The notes beneath the pieces are model-generated. The model had not been told where the DNA came from. It was given only the letters and a program-made list of their open reading frames with translations, and did not search any database. A DNA stretch of 64,000 bases from the NCBI GenBank assembly GCA_052379645.1, contig JBQSYU010000003.1; one strand, 5' to 3'. This stretch comes from Arthrobacter_H sp030452125 (lineage in GTDB: Bacteria > Actinomycetota > Actinomycetes > Actinomycetales > Micrococcaceae). Made by a program: the position numbers and the translations under genes. The number at the start of each line of letters is the position of its first letter. Position 1 is the first letter of the stretch. Shown piece after piece: positions 33,221-43,354 of the stretch.

Positions 33221-34039
33221 ATGGACGGGGCATCGTCTGCAGCCAGAGGTGGCAGGACCGCCGCAGTGCTTCTGGCCCTGCCATTGGTCCTGAGCGCCTG
33301 CACCGGCGGCGATCCGGGGGGACCGTCCGAGGCCGGCGGCAGCGGGTCAGCGGACCCGGCGCCGTCGTCGTCCTCCGCTGCCGCGTCCCCGAGCAGCAGC
33401 GAAGCTCCCGCGAGCAGCAGTGCCCTGCCCCCGCTGACGGGCCCGCTGCCGTCCTTCACCGCCGATGAATTGGCCGAGGCGGCCCATGAACTGGCCGAAA
33501 ACCATCCCGGGGCCCGGGTCCGGACGGCCAAGGAGATCGCCGGACAGACCGAAACCGGGCAGGCCCTGCTCGACGACATGGACATCACCCCCGCCCAATG
33601 TGCGCCGTTCATGGACAACCAGGAAGCCACGTTGCCCGCCGGGGCGGTCATCACCTCGGTGACCATCCCCGGGGATACGGTCAACCGGGAAAGCTACGTA
33701 TCGCTGGCCTCCTACCCCGATCCCGAAGCCGCCGCCGCCGCCGTCTCCCGCACCACGGATCTGGTCAGCCGCTGCGGGACCTTCGACCTGCATCTGGGCG
33801 ACACCGACGCGACCGCCACGGTGGACCGGGAGAAGACGACGACGGATGCCGAAGCCACCGTGGGCTACCGTATGGATGTCGCCGCCGGGGAACAGGGGGT
33901 GGCCAGCTACACCGTTTCCGGCAGCGATGGAGCCGTGGTGGTCTCGGCCACCACGCGCGACGAGCAGGAGGAAGACATCGTTCCCGAGGATGTGGCCGAG
34001 CAGCTCGATGAGGCGCTGGAAGCATTGCGAACGCAATGA
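33221..34039 (+). CDS. Predicted lipoprotein, unknown
   Basis: 272 residues. Signal peptide with lipobox LVLSAC (Cys about 27), then a Ser/Pro/Ala-rich linker of about 45 residues and a globular domain of about 200. The domain resembles sensor-like lipoproteins (ALLDDMDITPAQCAPFMDN; VSLASYPDPEAAAAAVSRTTDL; RCGTFDLHLGD), a pattern I have seen in actinobacterial hypothetical lipoproteins without a known role. Has a GGGGG ribosome tract. It sits alone before proS. Confidence 0.78.
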   Translation: MDGASSAARGGRTAAVLLALPLVLSACTGGDPGGPSEAGGSGSADPAPSSSSAAASPSSSEAPASSSALPPLTGPLPSFTADELAEAAHELAENHPGARVRTAKEIAGQTETGQALLDDMDITPAQCAPFMDNQEATLPAGAVITSVTIPGDTVNRESYVSLASYPDPEAAAAAVSRTTDLVSRCGTFDLHLGDTDATATVDREKTTTDAEATVGYRMDVAAGEQGVASYTVSGSDGAVVVSATTRDEQEEDIVPEDVAEQLDEALEALRTQ

Positions 34040-34160
34040 CGCGGCCCGCGGGCCCTACGCTGTTCGGCCCTTCGTCGGGCAGCGGGTAAATTGGAAGCGT
34101 CCCGACCCGGACATCAACCCACACGACCAGCGGCCCAGCCCGCGGAAACGGACAGCAAGC

Positions 34161-35960
34161 GTGGTCCTGCGACTTTCCACCATGTTCCTGCGCACCCTGC
34201 GCGAAGACCCGGTTGACGCCGAGGTCGCCAGCCATAAGCTGCTGGTGCGGGCCGGCTACATCCGCCGCGCCGCCCCCGGCATCTACAGCTGGCTCCCGTT
34301 GGGCCTGCGCGTCCTGGCGAAGGTCGAGGCGATCGTCCGTGAGGAAATGAACGCCATCGGCGGCCAGGAAGTCCACTTCCCGGCCCTGCTGCCGCGCGAA
34401 CCCTACGAGGCCACCGGCCGCTGGACCGAATACGGCGACGCCCTCTTCCGGCTCCAGGACCGCAAGGGCGCCGACTACCTGCTGGCACCGACCCACGAGG
34501 AGATGTTCACGCTCCTGGTGAAGGACCTCTACAACTCCTATAAGGACCTGCCGGTCTACCTCTACCAGATCCAGAACAAGTACCGGGACGAGGCCCGCCC
34601 CCGCGCCGGCCTGCTCCGCGGCCGCGAATTCATCATGAAGGACTCCTACTCCTTCGACATCGACGACGTCGGTCTGGACACCGCCTACGCCAAGCACCGC
34701 GAGGCCTACCTGAAGATCTTCTCCCGCCTGGGCCTGGAGATCCTGCCGGTCAAGGCCACCGCCGGGGCCATGGGTGGTTCCAAATCCGAGGAGTTCCTGC
34801 ACCCGACCCCGGTCGGGGAAGACACGTTCGTGCGTTCGGCCGGCGGCTATGCGGCCAACGTGGAGGCCGTGACCACCGTCGTGCCCGAAGACATCGACTA
34901 CTCCACGCTGCCGGCGTGCCAGATCAAGGACACCCCCGACACCCCGACCATCGACACGCTGGTGGCCGTCGCCAACGAGGTGGCCCCCCGGGACGCCGGC
35001 GAGTGGACCGCAGCGGATACGCTCAAGAACGTCGTCATCGCCGCGAAAATGCCCACCGGGGAGCGCCGGCTGGTCGTCATCGGCCTGCCGGGGGACCGGG
35101 CGGTGGACCTCAAGCGCGTCGAGGCCAATATCGCCGGCCACCTGGAGATCGGCGGCGAAGTGGAGATCGAGGCAGCCACCGAGGACGACCTGAAGAAGAA
35201 CCCGTCGCTGGTCAAGGGCTACATAGGTCCCGGCAACGGACTCGATCATGCGGTGCTGGGCACCGAGGCGGCCAGCGGGGTCCTCTACCTGGTGGACCCG
35301 CGCGTCGTTTCCGGTACCTCCTGGATCACCGGTGCCAACGAACCCGGACGCCACGTCTTCGGCCTGGTCGCCGGTCGCGACTTCGGTTGGGACGGCACCA
35401 TCGAATGCGTGGAGGTCCGCGAGGGCGACCCCGCCCCCGATGGCTCCGGGCCGCTGCGCACCGCACGAGGCATCGAAATGGGTCATATCTTCCAGCTGGG
35501 CCGCAAATACGCCGAATCACTGGAACTGAAGGTCCTGGACCAGAACGGCAAGCTCGTCACGGTCACGATGGGCTCCTACGGGGTCGGGGTCACGCGAGCC
35601 GTGGCCGCGTTGGCCGAAACCAACCACGACGACCGTGGGCTGATGTGGCCGCGCAACGTCGCCCCCGCCGACGTACACCTCATGGTGACCGGCAAGGGCG
35701 CCGAGCTCTTTGCCGAAGCCGAACGCATCGCCGCAGCGCTCGACGCCCAGGGCATCGACGTCATCTTCGACGACCGCCCGAAGGTCTCCGCCGGGGTGAA
35801 GTTCGGTGATGCCGAACTGGTCGGGGTCCCCACCATCGCCGTCGTGGGCCGTGGCCTGGCTGAAGGTCTGGTGGAAGTCAAGGACCGGGCCTCCGGGACC
35901 GCCGAGAACATCCCGGTGGCCGATGTGGTGGGCCACCTCGTCGACGCCGTTCGCGGCTAG
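34161..35960 (+). CDS. proS: Prolyl-tRNA synthetase
   Basis: 599 residues, the bacterial long type. Class II motif 1 to 3 regions are visible: LVRAGYIRRAAPGIYSWLPL, APTHEEMFTLLV, YRDEARPRAGLLRGREFIMKDSYSF, and the C-terminal anticodon-binding domain (GIDVIFDDRPKVSAGVKFGDAEL). The editing (INS) insertion lies between them (about residues 225-400). Charges tRNA-Pro. GTG start at 34161 chosen because it gives the conserved beginning RLSTMFLRTLREDP. Confidence 0.95.
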   Translation: MVLRLSTMFLRTLREDPVDAEVASHKLLVRAGYIRRAAPGIYSWLPLGLRVLAKVEAIVREEMNAIGGQEVHFPALLPREPYEATGRWTEYGDALFRLQDRKGADYLLAPTHEEMFTLLVKDLYNSYKDLPVYLYQIQNKYRDEARPRAGLLRGREFIMKDSYSFDIDDVGLDTAYAKHREAYLKIFSRLGLEILPVKATAGAMGGSKSEEFLHPTPVGEDTFVRSAGGYAANVEAVTTVVPEDIDYSTLPACQIKDTPDTPTIDTLVAVANEVAPRDAGEWTAADTLKNVVIAAKMPTGERRLVVIGLPGDRAVDLKRVEANIAGHLEIGGEVEIEAATEDDLKKNPSLVKGYIGPGNGLDHAVLGTEAASGVLYLVDPRVVSGTSWITGANEPGRHVFGLVAGRDFGWDGTIECVEVREGDPAPDGSGPLRTARGIEMGHIFQLGRKYAESLELKVLDQNGKLVTVTMGSYGVGVTRAVAALAETNHDDRGLMWPRNVAPADVHLMVTGKGAELFAEAERIAAALDAQGIDVIFDDRPKVSAGVKFGDAELVGVPTIAVVGRGLAEGLVEVKDRASGTAENIPVADVVGHLVDAVRG

Positions 35961-35971
35961 GCGGTCACCCG

Positions 35972-36796
35972 GTGGACTGGGCGTCCCTGCTGGAGGGCTC
36001 CGGGCTGGTGGACCTCCAGCTGGGCACCGTGTTGCTGGTGCTCGTCGCGGGTCTGGCTGCCGGCTGGATCGATGCCGTCGTCGGTGGCGGGGGACTGCTC
36101 CAGTTGCCGGCCTTGTTGCTGGTCCCCGGCATCACGCCCGTCCAGGCGCTGGCCACCAATAAGCTCGGCTCGGTGTTCGGCACGACGACCAGTGCCATCA
36201 CCTACTACCGCCGGGCCAACCCCGACCTGAAGACCGCATTGCCGATGGCCGGCATCGCCCTGATCGGCAGCTTCGGCGGCGCGATCGTGGCCACCCTGTT
36301 GCCCGCGGCGGTCTTCAAGCCGATCATCGTCGCCGCGTTGGTCGCCGTGGCGATCTTCACCGCCGTCAGACCCACGGTCGGGGAGCTGACGACCCTGCGC
36401 CATACCGGTCGCCGGCACTATGCGGTGGCGGCGGTCATCGGCCTGGTCATCGGGTTCTACGACGGGCTCATCGGCCCCGGGACCGGATCATTCCTGATCA
36501 TCGCGATGGTCGTCTTCCTCGGATACAACTTCCTGGCCTCCAGCGCCAAGGCCAAGATCGTGAACATGGCCACCAACCTGGGGGCGCTGGCCTTCTTCCT
36601 GCCCACCGGGCACCTGCTCTGGGGGCTGGGGCTCGTGTTGGGGCTGGCCAACATGGTGGGCGGCTATCTGGGGGCGCGGATGGCCGTGAGCAAGGGCAGC
36701 AGGTTCATCCGCATCGTCTTCCTCGTGGTCGTGACGGTGCTGATCCTGAGGTTGGGCTACGACGTCGTCCAGGAGAACATCCTGCACCGCCAGTAG
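35972..36796 (+). CDS. TauE/SafE (TSUP)-family membrane exporter
   Basis: 274 residues with about eight transmembrane helices in two related halves. Conserved AGWIDAVVGGGGLLQLPALL in the first half and GFYDGLIGPGTGSF in the second are hallmarks of the DUF81/TSUP family, which move sulfite, sulfoacetate or related anions. GTG start 11 bp after proS, no clear ribosome site, so it may be read through from proS. Confidence 0.88.
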   Translation: MDWASLLEGSGLVDLQLGTVLLVLVAGLAAGWIDAVVGGGGLLQLPALLLVPGITPVQALATNKLGSVFGTTTSAITYYRRANPDLKTALPMAGIALIGSFGGAIVATLLPAAVFKPIIVAALVAVAIFTAVRPTVGELTTLRHTGRRHYAVAAVIGLVIGFYDGLIGPGTGSFLIIAMVVFLGYNFLASSAKAKIVNMATNLGALAFFLPTGHLLWGLGLVLGLANMVGGYLGARMAVSKGSRFIRIVFLVVVTVLILRLGYDVVQENILHRQ

Positions 36797-36887
36797 TTCG
36801 GCAGGGGGTTTCTTGGGTGATCCACGGGCCCCTCACAGGGTTGGTTTCCCGGGCTTTCCGTGGGATGCCTTCGATAGAATCGAAGAC

Positions 36888-38228
36888 ATGTTCGAATCAC
36901 CAAGGACCCCGAACACCCCGACGGCAGGACCTGCCCCCGGGGTGCTGACCTCGCTGTTGGACCTGTTGCCCACCATGGACACCGCCGGCCTGGACGAGGC
37001 CGACCTCATCGACGTCCTGGCCACCGCCGAAGCAGCGAAGAACGCCCTGTCCGGCCTCCAGGCCCGGGCAGCGGTGGCCCTGGACGCGGCCGTGCGCACC
37101 CGCCACCTGGCCGAAGGCCTCCCGGCGGAGAAGGCCGGGGCCGGGGTCCACACCCAGGTCGCGTTGGCCCGGTCCGAATCCCCGCATGCCGGGCACCGGC
37201 TGGTGGGGATGGCCCAGGCCGTGGTGAACGAGATGCCCCATGCCCACCACGCCCTGGCCACCGGCCGACTCAGTGAATGGCGGGCCACCCTGCTGGTGCA
37301 GGAAACCGCCTGCCTGGACGCGGAGCAACGCCGCCAGGTCGATGAACAACTGTTGGCCGACCCTTCAGTGCTCGAAGGCGTCGGGACCCGGGCCTTGGTG
37401 GCCCGGGCCAGGAAATTAGCCTACGCGGCCTCACCGTCGGCGGTGGTGGACCGGGCCCGCCGGGCGGTGAAGGACCGCAGGGTCTCCCTGCGACCTGCCC
37501 CTGACACCATGTCGATCTTGTCCGGGTTGTTGCCGGTGGCCCAGGGCGTTTCGGTGCTCAAGGCCCTCACGATGGAAGCTGACCGGTTGGTGGGTATCGG
37601 TGATGGCCGCTCCCGCGGGCAGATCATGGCCGACACCCTGGTCGAGCGTCTGACCGGTCGGGCCAGCGCGGCTGCGGTGCCGGTGGCGATCCAGTTGGTC
37701 ATGACCGACCGGACGTTATTCCAGGGTGATGGCGAACCGGCGTTCCTTCCCGGGTACGGGGTCATCCCGGCCCAAGTGGCTAGGGAACTGATCCGCCGGG
37801 CCAGTGACCTTCGTACCCCCGGGACCAGTACCGGCGGGGCTGATGATCTTCCCGCCCCACAGCAGTTGGCGTGGATCCGGCGGCTGTATACGGCCCCGGA
37901 GACCGGGGAGCTGGTCGCGATGGACTCGCGTGCGCGGATCTTTCCTGCGGGGTTGGCTCGTTTCATCGAGACCCGCGACCAGTGTTGCCGTAGCCCGTGG
38001 TGTGATGCCCCGGTCCGTCACCACGACCACGTGCTGGGGTGGGCTGCCGGGGGCAGGACCACCGCAAGGAATTCCGCGGGCCTGTGTGCTGAGTGCAATT
38101 ACAGCAAGGAAGCCCCCGGGTGGAGGACCGAAACCGTGACCGGGGCCCGGCATACCACGGTGGTCACCACCCCGACCGGCCACCACTACCGGTCCCAGGC
38201 ACCGCCGCTGCCCGGAGACACCAGCTGA
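36888..38228 (+). CDS. DUF222/HNH endonuclease domain protein (13E12 repeat family)
   Basis: 446 residues. The helical DUF222 region fills residues about 20-330 and an HNH nuclease motif the C-terminus: CRSPWCDAPVRHHDHVLGWA and NSAGLCAECNYSKEAPGW, with zinc-binding cysteine pairs. Such proteins are abundant in actinobacterial genomes, often in many copies; function unknown, possibly selfish or defence-related. The start is 7 bp after a perfect-looking -10 (TAGAAT), so leaderless. Confidence 0.85.
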   Translation: MFESPRTPNTPTAGPAPGVLTSLLDLLPTMDTAGLDEADLIDVLATAEAAKNALSGLQARAAVALDAAVRTRHLAEGLPAEKAGAGVHTQVALARSESPHAGHRLVGMAQAVVNEMPHAHHALATGRLSEWRATLLVQETACLDAEQRRQVDEQLLADPSVLEGVGTRALVARARKLAYAASPSAVVDRARRAVKDRRVSLRPAPDTMSILSGLLPVAQGVSVLKALTMEADRLVGIGDGRSRGQIMADTLVERLTGRASAAAVPVAIQLVMTDRTLFQGDGEPAFLPGYGVIPAQVARELIRRASDLRTPGTSTGGADDLPAPQQLAWIRRLYTAPETGELVAMDSRARIFPAGLARFIETRDQCCRSPWCDAPVRHHDHVLGWAAGGRTTARNSAGLCAECNYSKEAPGWRTETVTGARHTTVVTTPTGHHYRSQAPPLPGDTS

Positions 38229-38248
38229 GACCCACCGGCCAGCAAGGC

Positions 38249-40792
38249 CTACAGGTCCAGTTGGGCCCGCAGATAGGGTGCCGTCCGGCTGCCCGGCGTC
38301 GCCGCGACGTCGGCGGGGGTGCCTTCGGCCATGATCTTCCCGCCGGCATCACCGCCGGAGGGACCCAGGTCGATCACCCAATCGGCGGCGGCCACCACAT
38401 CCATCTCGTGTTCGACCACGACCACCGTGTTCCCGGCGTCGACCAACCGGTTCAGTTGGGCCAACAGCAGCTGTACGTCGGCCGGATGCAGTCCCGTCGT
38501 CGGCTCGTCGAGCAGGTAGAGCGTATGGCCGCGGCGGGCCCGCTGGAGTTCGGTGGCCAGCTTGATCCGCTGCGCCTCCCCGCCGGAGAGTTCGGTGGCC
38601 GGTTGCCCCAGCCGCAGATAGCCGAGCCCGACCTGCACCAGGGTCTCCAGGCTGCGCGCGGCAACGGTGACCTCCGCCAGGACGTCGGTGGCTTCATCGA
38701 CACTGAGGGCGAGGATCTCGGCGATGTTCAACCCGCGATAGGTCACCTCGAGCGTCTCGGGGTTGTAGCGGGTTCCGTGGCATACCGGGCAGGGGCCGTA
38801 GCTTCCGGGCAGGAACAGCAGTTCGACGGCGATGTACCCCTCGCCCAGGCAGTTCTCACACCGGCCGCCGGCCACGTTGAAGGAGAACCGTCCGGCCCCG
38901 TAGCCGCGGCTCCGGGCCAACTCGGTGGCGGCAAACGTCTTGCGGACTGCGTCGAAGAGGCCGGTATAGGTGGCCAGGTTCGATCGAGGGGTCCGTCCGA
39001 TGGGCTTCTGGTCGACCTTGACCAGCCGTCCGATGCGCTCGGCCCCCAGGATGGCCTTCACATGCAGCGTCTCCTCATCGGCCCCGGCGGCGCCATCGTC
39101 GTCGGCCGGTTCCACGGCGGGGGTCCGGACCAGTTCACCGACCGCATCGGCGAGCACCCGGCTGACCAGCGTCGATTTACCCGACCCCGAGACACCGGTG
39201 ACCGCGGTGAGCACCCCCAACGGGATGCGCACATCCAGGTCCACCAGGTTGTGCAGCCCCACCCCCTGCAGTTCCAGTTCCCCTTCGGGCCTCCTCCCGG
39301 CGGAACCCCGACGGGGCCGGTCCTCCGCGTCGAAGAGGAAGGACCTGGTGATCGAGCCCTTCACCGCTTTCAGCCCGTCGACCGGCCCGGAGTAGAGCAC
39401 CTCTCCCCCGCCTTCACCGGCCCGTGGACCGACGTCGACGATCCACCCGGCCCGGCGGACCACATCCATGTTGTGTTCGACGACGAACACCGAGTTGCCT
39501 CCGGCCTTCAGTTCTTCCAACACGGCCAGCAACGGTTCGGCATCGGCGGGATGCAGTCCTGCGGAGGGTTCGTCCAGGACGTAGACCACCCCGAACAGTC
39601 CGGAGCGCAGTTGGGTGGCGATCCGCAGCCGCTGCATCTCCCCCGGGGACAGTGTGGTGGTCCCGCGGTAAAGGCTCAGGTAGCCGAGCCCGAGCCCGAT
39701 CAACACGTCGAGCCGCTCGACCAGATCGGCGGCAACCGTTGCGGCGACCTCACTGTGCTCGCCCGAGGACCCCGAGGACGGGGCCGCGGTGGATTCGTAA
39801 TCCTCCTCGGTCAGCCCGGCCGTGGGTTGGAGTAGCTGGGCCAGCTCTCCAAGCGGGAGCCGGTTGATCTGGGAGATCGACCGGCCGGCGAAGGTGACGG
39901 CGAGCGCCTCGGCGGTCAGACCGGTCCCGCCGCAGGCACGGCACGGCCCGGAGACCATGAACCCCAGGACCTTCTCCCGCATGGTCGCCGATTTGGATTC
40001 GGCCAGCGTGTGCATCACATGGGACTTCGCGCTCCAGAAGCGGCCCTTATAGGGTTTGGCGATGCGGTCGCGTTCCGGGGTGACATGGACGACGGGTTGT
40101 TCATCGGTGAACAGCAGCCAGTCCCGGTCCTGCTGCGGCAGCATATGCCAGGGGGAGTCGACGTCGTACCCGAGTTCGGTGGCCACGTCCCGCAGGTTCT
40201 TTGCCTGCCAGGCCCCCGGCCAGGCGGCAATGGCCCCCTCGCGGATGGTCAGCGACGGATCCGGGACCAGGGTCTCCTCGGTGACGGTATGGGAGACACC
40301 CAACCCGTGGCACTCCGGGCAGGCGCCGACGGCGGTATTGGGTGAGAAGGCGTCGGAATCCAGCCGGGTGGCACCCTGGGGGTAGCTGCCGGCCCGCGAA
40401 AAGAGCATGCGCAGCGAGTTCGACAACGTGGTCAGGGTCCCGACGCTCGAGCGTGAGCTCGGCGAGCCACGCCGCTGCTGCAGGGCGACGGCCGGGGGCA
40501 GCCCGGTGATCGATTCGACCTTCGGGGTGTTGCCTTGCTGGATGAGCCGGCGGGCATAGGGGGCCACCGACTCGAGGAAACGGCGCTGCGCCTCGGCGAA
40601 GATCGTGCCGAAGGCCAGCGAGGATTTCCCCGAACCGGAGACCCCGGTGAACGCGACGATGCTGTCCCGCGGGACATCCACGTCCACTTCGACCAGGTTG
40701 TTCTCCCGGGCCCCGCGGACCCTGACGAAACCATCAGAAACACTCCGGCCGGGAACCATCTGCGGCCCGGCATCCGCCTTGGATTCACTCAC
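38249..40792 (-). CDS. UvrA-like ABC ATPase (UvrA2 / drug-resistance type)
   Basis: 847 residues, shorter than canonical UvrA (about 950). Two ABC halves are present: Walker A GVSGSGKSSLAFGTIF and GVSGSGKSTLVSRV; signature sequences YRGTTTLSPGEMQRLRIA and PATELSGGEAQRIKLA. Zinc-binding cysteine sets are CRACGGTG and CENCLGEG/CPVCHGTR. The length fits paralogues that lack the UvrB-binding domain (UvrA2, DrrC-like), linked to resistance to DNA-intercalating drugs. The window has no UvrB or UvrC gene. No partner on its strand. Confidence 0.87.
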   Translation of the reverse strand: MSESKADAGPQMVPGRSVSDGFVRVRGARENNLVEVDVDVPRDSIVAFTGVSGSGKSSLAFGTIFAEAQRRFLESVAPYARRLIQQGNTPKVESITGLPPAVALQQRRGSPSSRSSVGTLTTLSNSLRMLFSRAGSYPQGATRLDSDAFSPNTAVGACPECHGLGVSHTVTEETLVPDPSLTIREGAIAAWPGAWQAKNLRDVATELGYDVDSPWHMLPQQDRDWLLFTDEQPVVHVTPERDRIAKPYKGRFWSAKSHVMHTLAESKSATMREKVLGFMVSGPCRACGGTGLTAEALAVTFAGRSISQINRLPLGELAQLLQPTAGLTEEDYESTAAPSSGSSGEHSEVAATVAADLVERLDVLIGLGLGYLSLYRGTTTLSPGEMQRLRIATQLRSGLFGVVYVLDEPSAGLHPADAEPLLAVLEELKAGGNSVFVVEHNMDVVRRAGWIVDVGPRAGEGGGEVLYSGPVDGLKAVKGSITRSFLFDAEDRPRRGSAGRRPEGELELQGVGLHNLVDLDVRIPLGVLTAVTGVSGSGKSTLVSRVLADAVGELVRTPAVEPADDDGAAGADEETLHVKAILGAERIGRLVKVDQKPIGRTPRSNLATYTGLFDAVRKTFAATELARSRGYGAGRFSFNVAGGRCENCLGEGYIAVELLFLPGSYGPCPVCHGTRYNPETLEVTYRGLNIAEILALSVDEATDVLAEVTVAARSLETLVQVGLGYLRLGQPATELSGGEAQRIKLATELQRARRGHTLYLLDEPTTGLHPADVQLLLAQLNRLVDAGNTVVVVEHEMDVVAAADWVIDLGPSGGDAGGKIMAEGTPADVAATPGSRTAPYLRAQLDL

Positions 40793-40948
40793 CCGTCGAG
40801 CCTAACAACTGAGCGCCCTTCCACCGGTAGATGACGACGTCAAATGGGTCATGACCCCTTGCGAAGCGCGGGCCCCACTGGTAGTCCTGAGGGTGTCAGC
40901 CCACGACGGCGGACGCCGTCCCATGGGTCGCGGAAAGGTGGGTCCATC

Positions 40949-43264
40949 GTGGCCAAGCATGGCGAGGAAGCACACGAGCCGACGGCATCCGAACTGGAGG
41001 TCGACGACGGGCCGAAGGATTGGGCGGCAGGGGTCCCCGGCGTCACGCATTCCATGGGTCCTGCCTTGGCGCAGATGGGGCCGACGCGGACCGCCAAGAC
41101 CGTCATGAAGCTGAACCAGAAGGACGGTTTCGACTGCCCCAGTTGCGCCTGGCCGGACCCGCACCATCGCAAGACCTTCGAATTCTGCGAGAACGGGGCC
41201 AAGGCCGTCACCTGGGAGGCCACCCCGATCCTCATCGACTCCGCCTTCTGGGCCGAGCATTCGGTCACCGAACTACGCTCCCGCACCGAATACTGGTTGG
41301 GACAGCAGGGCCGGCTGACCGAGCCGGTCTACAAGCCTGCCGGCGAGGACCACTACCGCCCGATCTCCTGGTCCGGGGCCATCGACCTGTTGGCGACCGA
41401 ACTGAAGTCCCTGGACTCCCCCGACGAGGCGGTGTTCTACACCAGTGGGCGCACCTCCAACGAGGCGGCCTTCGCCTACCAGCTCTTCGCCCGCGGTTTC
41501 GGAACCAACAACCTGCCGGATTGTTCGAACATGTGCCACGAATCCTCCGGGTGGGCCATGGGCGAGAGCATCGGCGTCGGCAAGGCGACCGTGGCCTTCG
41601 AGGACTTCGAACGCGCGGACCTGATCATCATCATGGGCCAGAATCCGGGGACCAACCACCCCCGCATGCTCACCGAATTGGAGAACTGCAAACTCAACGG
41701 CGGTCACATCGTGGCCATCAACCCGCTGCCCGAAGCGGGGCTGCGCCGGTATAAGAATCCGCAGAAGGTCCGTGGCATCGTCGGCCGGGGCACCGACATC
41801 GCCGACCAGTTCCTGCAGATCCGCCTCAGCGGGGACATGGCCCTGATGCAGGCGGTCTCCAAACGGGTCCTTGACGCCGAGGCTGCCCACCCCGGCACCG
41901 TGCTGGACCATGACTTCCTGGACCAGCATTGCCAGGGGCTGGAGGAGCTGCGAGAACACCTGGCCGGGCTGGATGAGGAAACGGTGCTGGAGGCCACCGG
42001 CCTGGAATCGGCGGAGATCGACGAACTGGCCCACCGGTACATGGCGGCGGAGAACGTCATCATCACCTGGGCCATGGGGATCACCCAGCAGAAGAAGGGG
42101 GTCGACACGATCAAGGAGATCATGAACCTCCTGTTGCTGCGCGGGAACATCGGCAAACCCGGCGCCGGGGCCTCCCCGATCCGGGGCCACTCCAACGTCC
42201 AGGGCGACCGCACCATGGGCATCTGGGAGCAGATGCCCGACTCGTTCATGGATGCCGTGGCCCGCGAGTTCAGTTTTGATCCTCCCCGCCACCACGGTTT
42301 CGACTCGGTCCAGACCTTCGAGGCGATGCAGCAGGGCAAGGTCAAGGTCTTCGTCGCCCTCGGCGGAAACCTGGTCTCGGCGGTCTCGGACACCGGGGTG
42401 GCCGAAGCCGGCATGGCCGGCACCGACCTGACCGTGCAGATCTCCACGAAGCTCAACCGCTCCCACACCGTCACCGGTGCCGCTGCCCTGATCCTGCCGA
42501 CCATGGGCCGCACCGAAATCGACATCCAGGAGTCCGGGGAACAGTTCGTCTCCGTCGAGGACACCGTTTGCGCGGTGCACCCCTCCTGGGGCAACGTCGA
42601 ACCGGTCTCGCATCAGCTGCTCTCCGAAACGGCGATCGTCAGCCGGCTCGCCCACGCGGTCCTGGGCGAGCGGATCGACGCCGACTGGGTCGGGTTCGAG
42701 AAGAACTACGACCTCATCCGCGAGCACATCTCCCGCGTGGTCCCCGGCTGCGAGAACTACAACCAGCGGATCCGGCGCGAGGGCGGGTTCATCCTCGCCC
42801 ACGGCCCGCGAGACACCCGCACCTTCCCGACCCCCACCGGCAAGGCCATGCTCACGGTCAACGAGCTGGAATACCTGTCCCGTCCCACCGGCACGCTGAT
42901 CCTTCAGACGCTTCGCTCCCACGACCAGTTCAACACCACCATCTACTCCAACAACGACCGCTACCGCGGAGTCCGCAAGGGCCGTCAGGTGGTCTTCGTG
43001 AACGCGACCGATCTGGCCCAGCTGGGTTTGAAGGACGGGGACCATGCCGATGTCCACGGGGTGCACGACGACGGGGTGTCCCGGGTCATGCGCGGTTGCC
43101 GGTTGATCGAATACCCGACGACCCCGGGCTGCGTGGCCGCCTACTATCCGGAGGCCAATGTGTTGGTCCCGCTGTCCCTGGTGGCAGAAGCCAGCAACAC
43201 CCCGGTCTCCAAGGCGGTCCTTGTCCGGCTAGAGAAGGTGGACGCCGAGGTACCGGTGGGCTAG
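40949..43264 (+). CDS. FdhF/YdeP-family molybdopterin oxidoreductase
   Basis: 771 residues. N-terminal FeS-type ligands FDCPSCAWPDP, then the bis-MGD fold with YTSGRTSNEAAFAYQLFARG, NNLPDCSNMCHESSG, IIMGQNPGTNHPRML and the C-terminal cap domain. The protein belongs to the formate dehydrogenase-alpha-like YdeP group (not a true formate dehydrogenase in most cases); in some bacteria YdeP aids acid resistance. No fdhD or accessory gene is adjacent. GTG at 40949 preferred: it follows GGAAAGGTGG and matches the family's usual start length. Confidence 0.88.
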   Translation: MAKHGEEAHEPTASELEVDDGPKDWAAGVPGVTHSMGPALAQMGPTRTAKTVMKLNQKDGFDCPSCAWPDPHHRKTFEFCENGAKAVTWEATPILIDSAFWAEHSVTELRSRTEYWLGQQGRLTEPVYKPAGEDHYRPISWSGAIDLLATELKSLDSPDEAVFYTSGRTSNEAAFAYQLFARGFGTNNLPDCSNMCHESSGWAMGESIGVGKATVAFEDFERADLIIIMGQNPGTNHPRMLTELENCKLNGGHIVAINPLPEAGLRRYKNPQKVRGIVGRGTDIADQFLQIRLSGDMALMQAVSKRVLDAEAAHPGTVLDHDFLDQHCQGLEELREHLAGLDEETVLEATGLESAEIDELAHRYMAAENVIITWAMGITQQKKGVDTIKEIMNLLLLRGNIGKPGAGASPIRGHSNVQGDRTMGIWEQMPDSFMDAVAREFSFDPPRHHGFDSVQTFEAMQQGKVKVFVALGGNLVSAVSDTGVAEAGMAGTDLTVQISTKLNRSHTVTGAAALILPTMGRTEIDIQESGEQFVSVEDTVCAVHPSWGNVEPVSHQLLSETAIVSRLAHAVLGERIDADWVGFEKNYDLIREHISRVVPGCENYNQRIRREGGFILAHGPRDTRTFPTPTGKAMLTVNELEYLSRPTGTLILQTLRSHDQFNTTIYSNNDRYRGVRKGRQVVFVNATDLAQLGLKDGDHADVHGVHDDGVSRVMRGCRLIEYPTTPGCVAAYYPEANVLVPLSLVAEASNTPVSKAVLVRLEKVDAEVPVG

Positions 43265-43354
43265 CGGTACCCACCCGCCACGCATTGGTGCCCGCCGGAG
43301 ACCTGACCTACCGTAGGGACCGGCATGCCAGCACCAAGCATCGATGGAGGACCC

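Noticed and set aside
34063..34160. T-box or other leader regulation of proS
   Set aside because: Only a TTCGGC/GTAAAT promoter-like pair is visible in under 100 bases; no specifier loop or T-box sequence.
38093..39835. 580-codon plus-strand frame opposite the UvrA-like gene
   Set aside because: Antisense shadow of a gene with clear ABC ATPase motifs; no ribosome site or domains.
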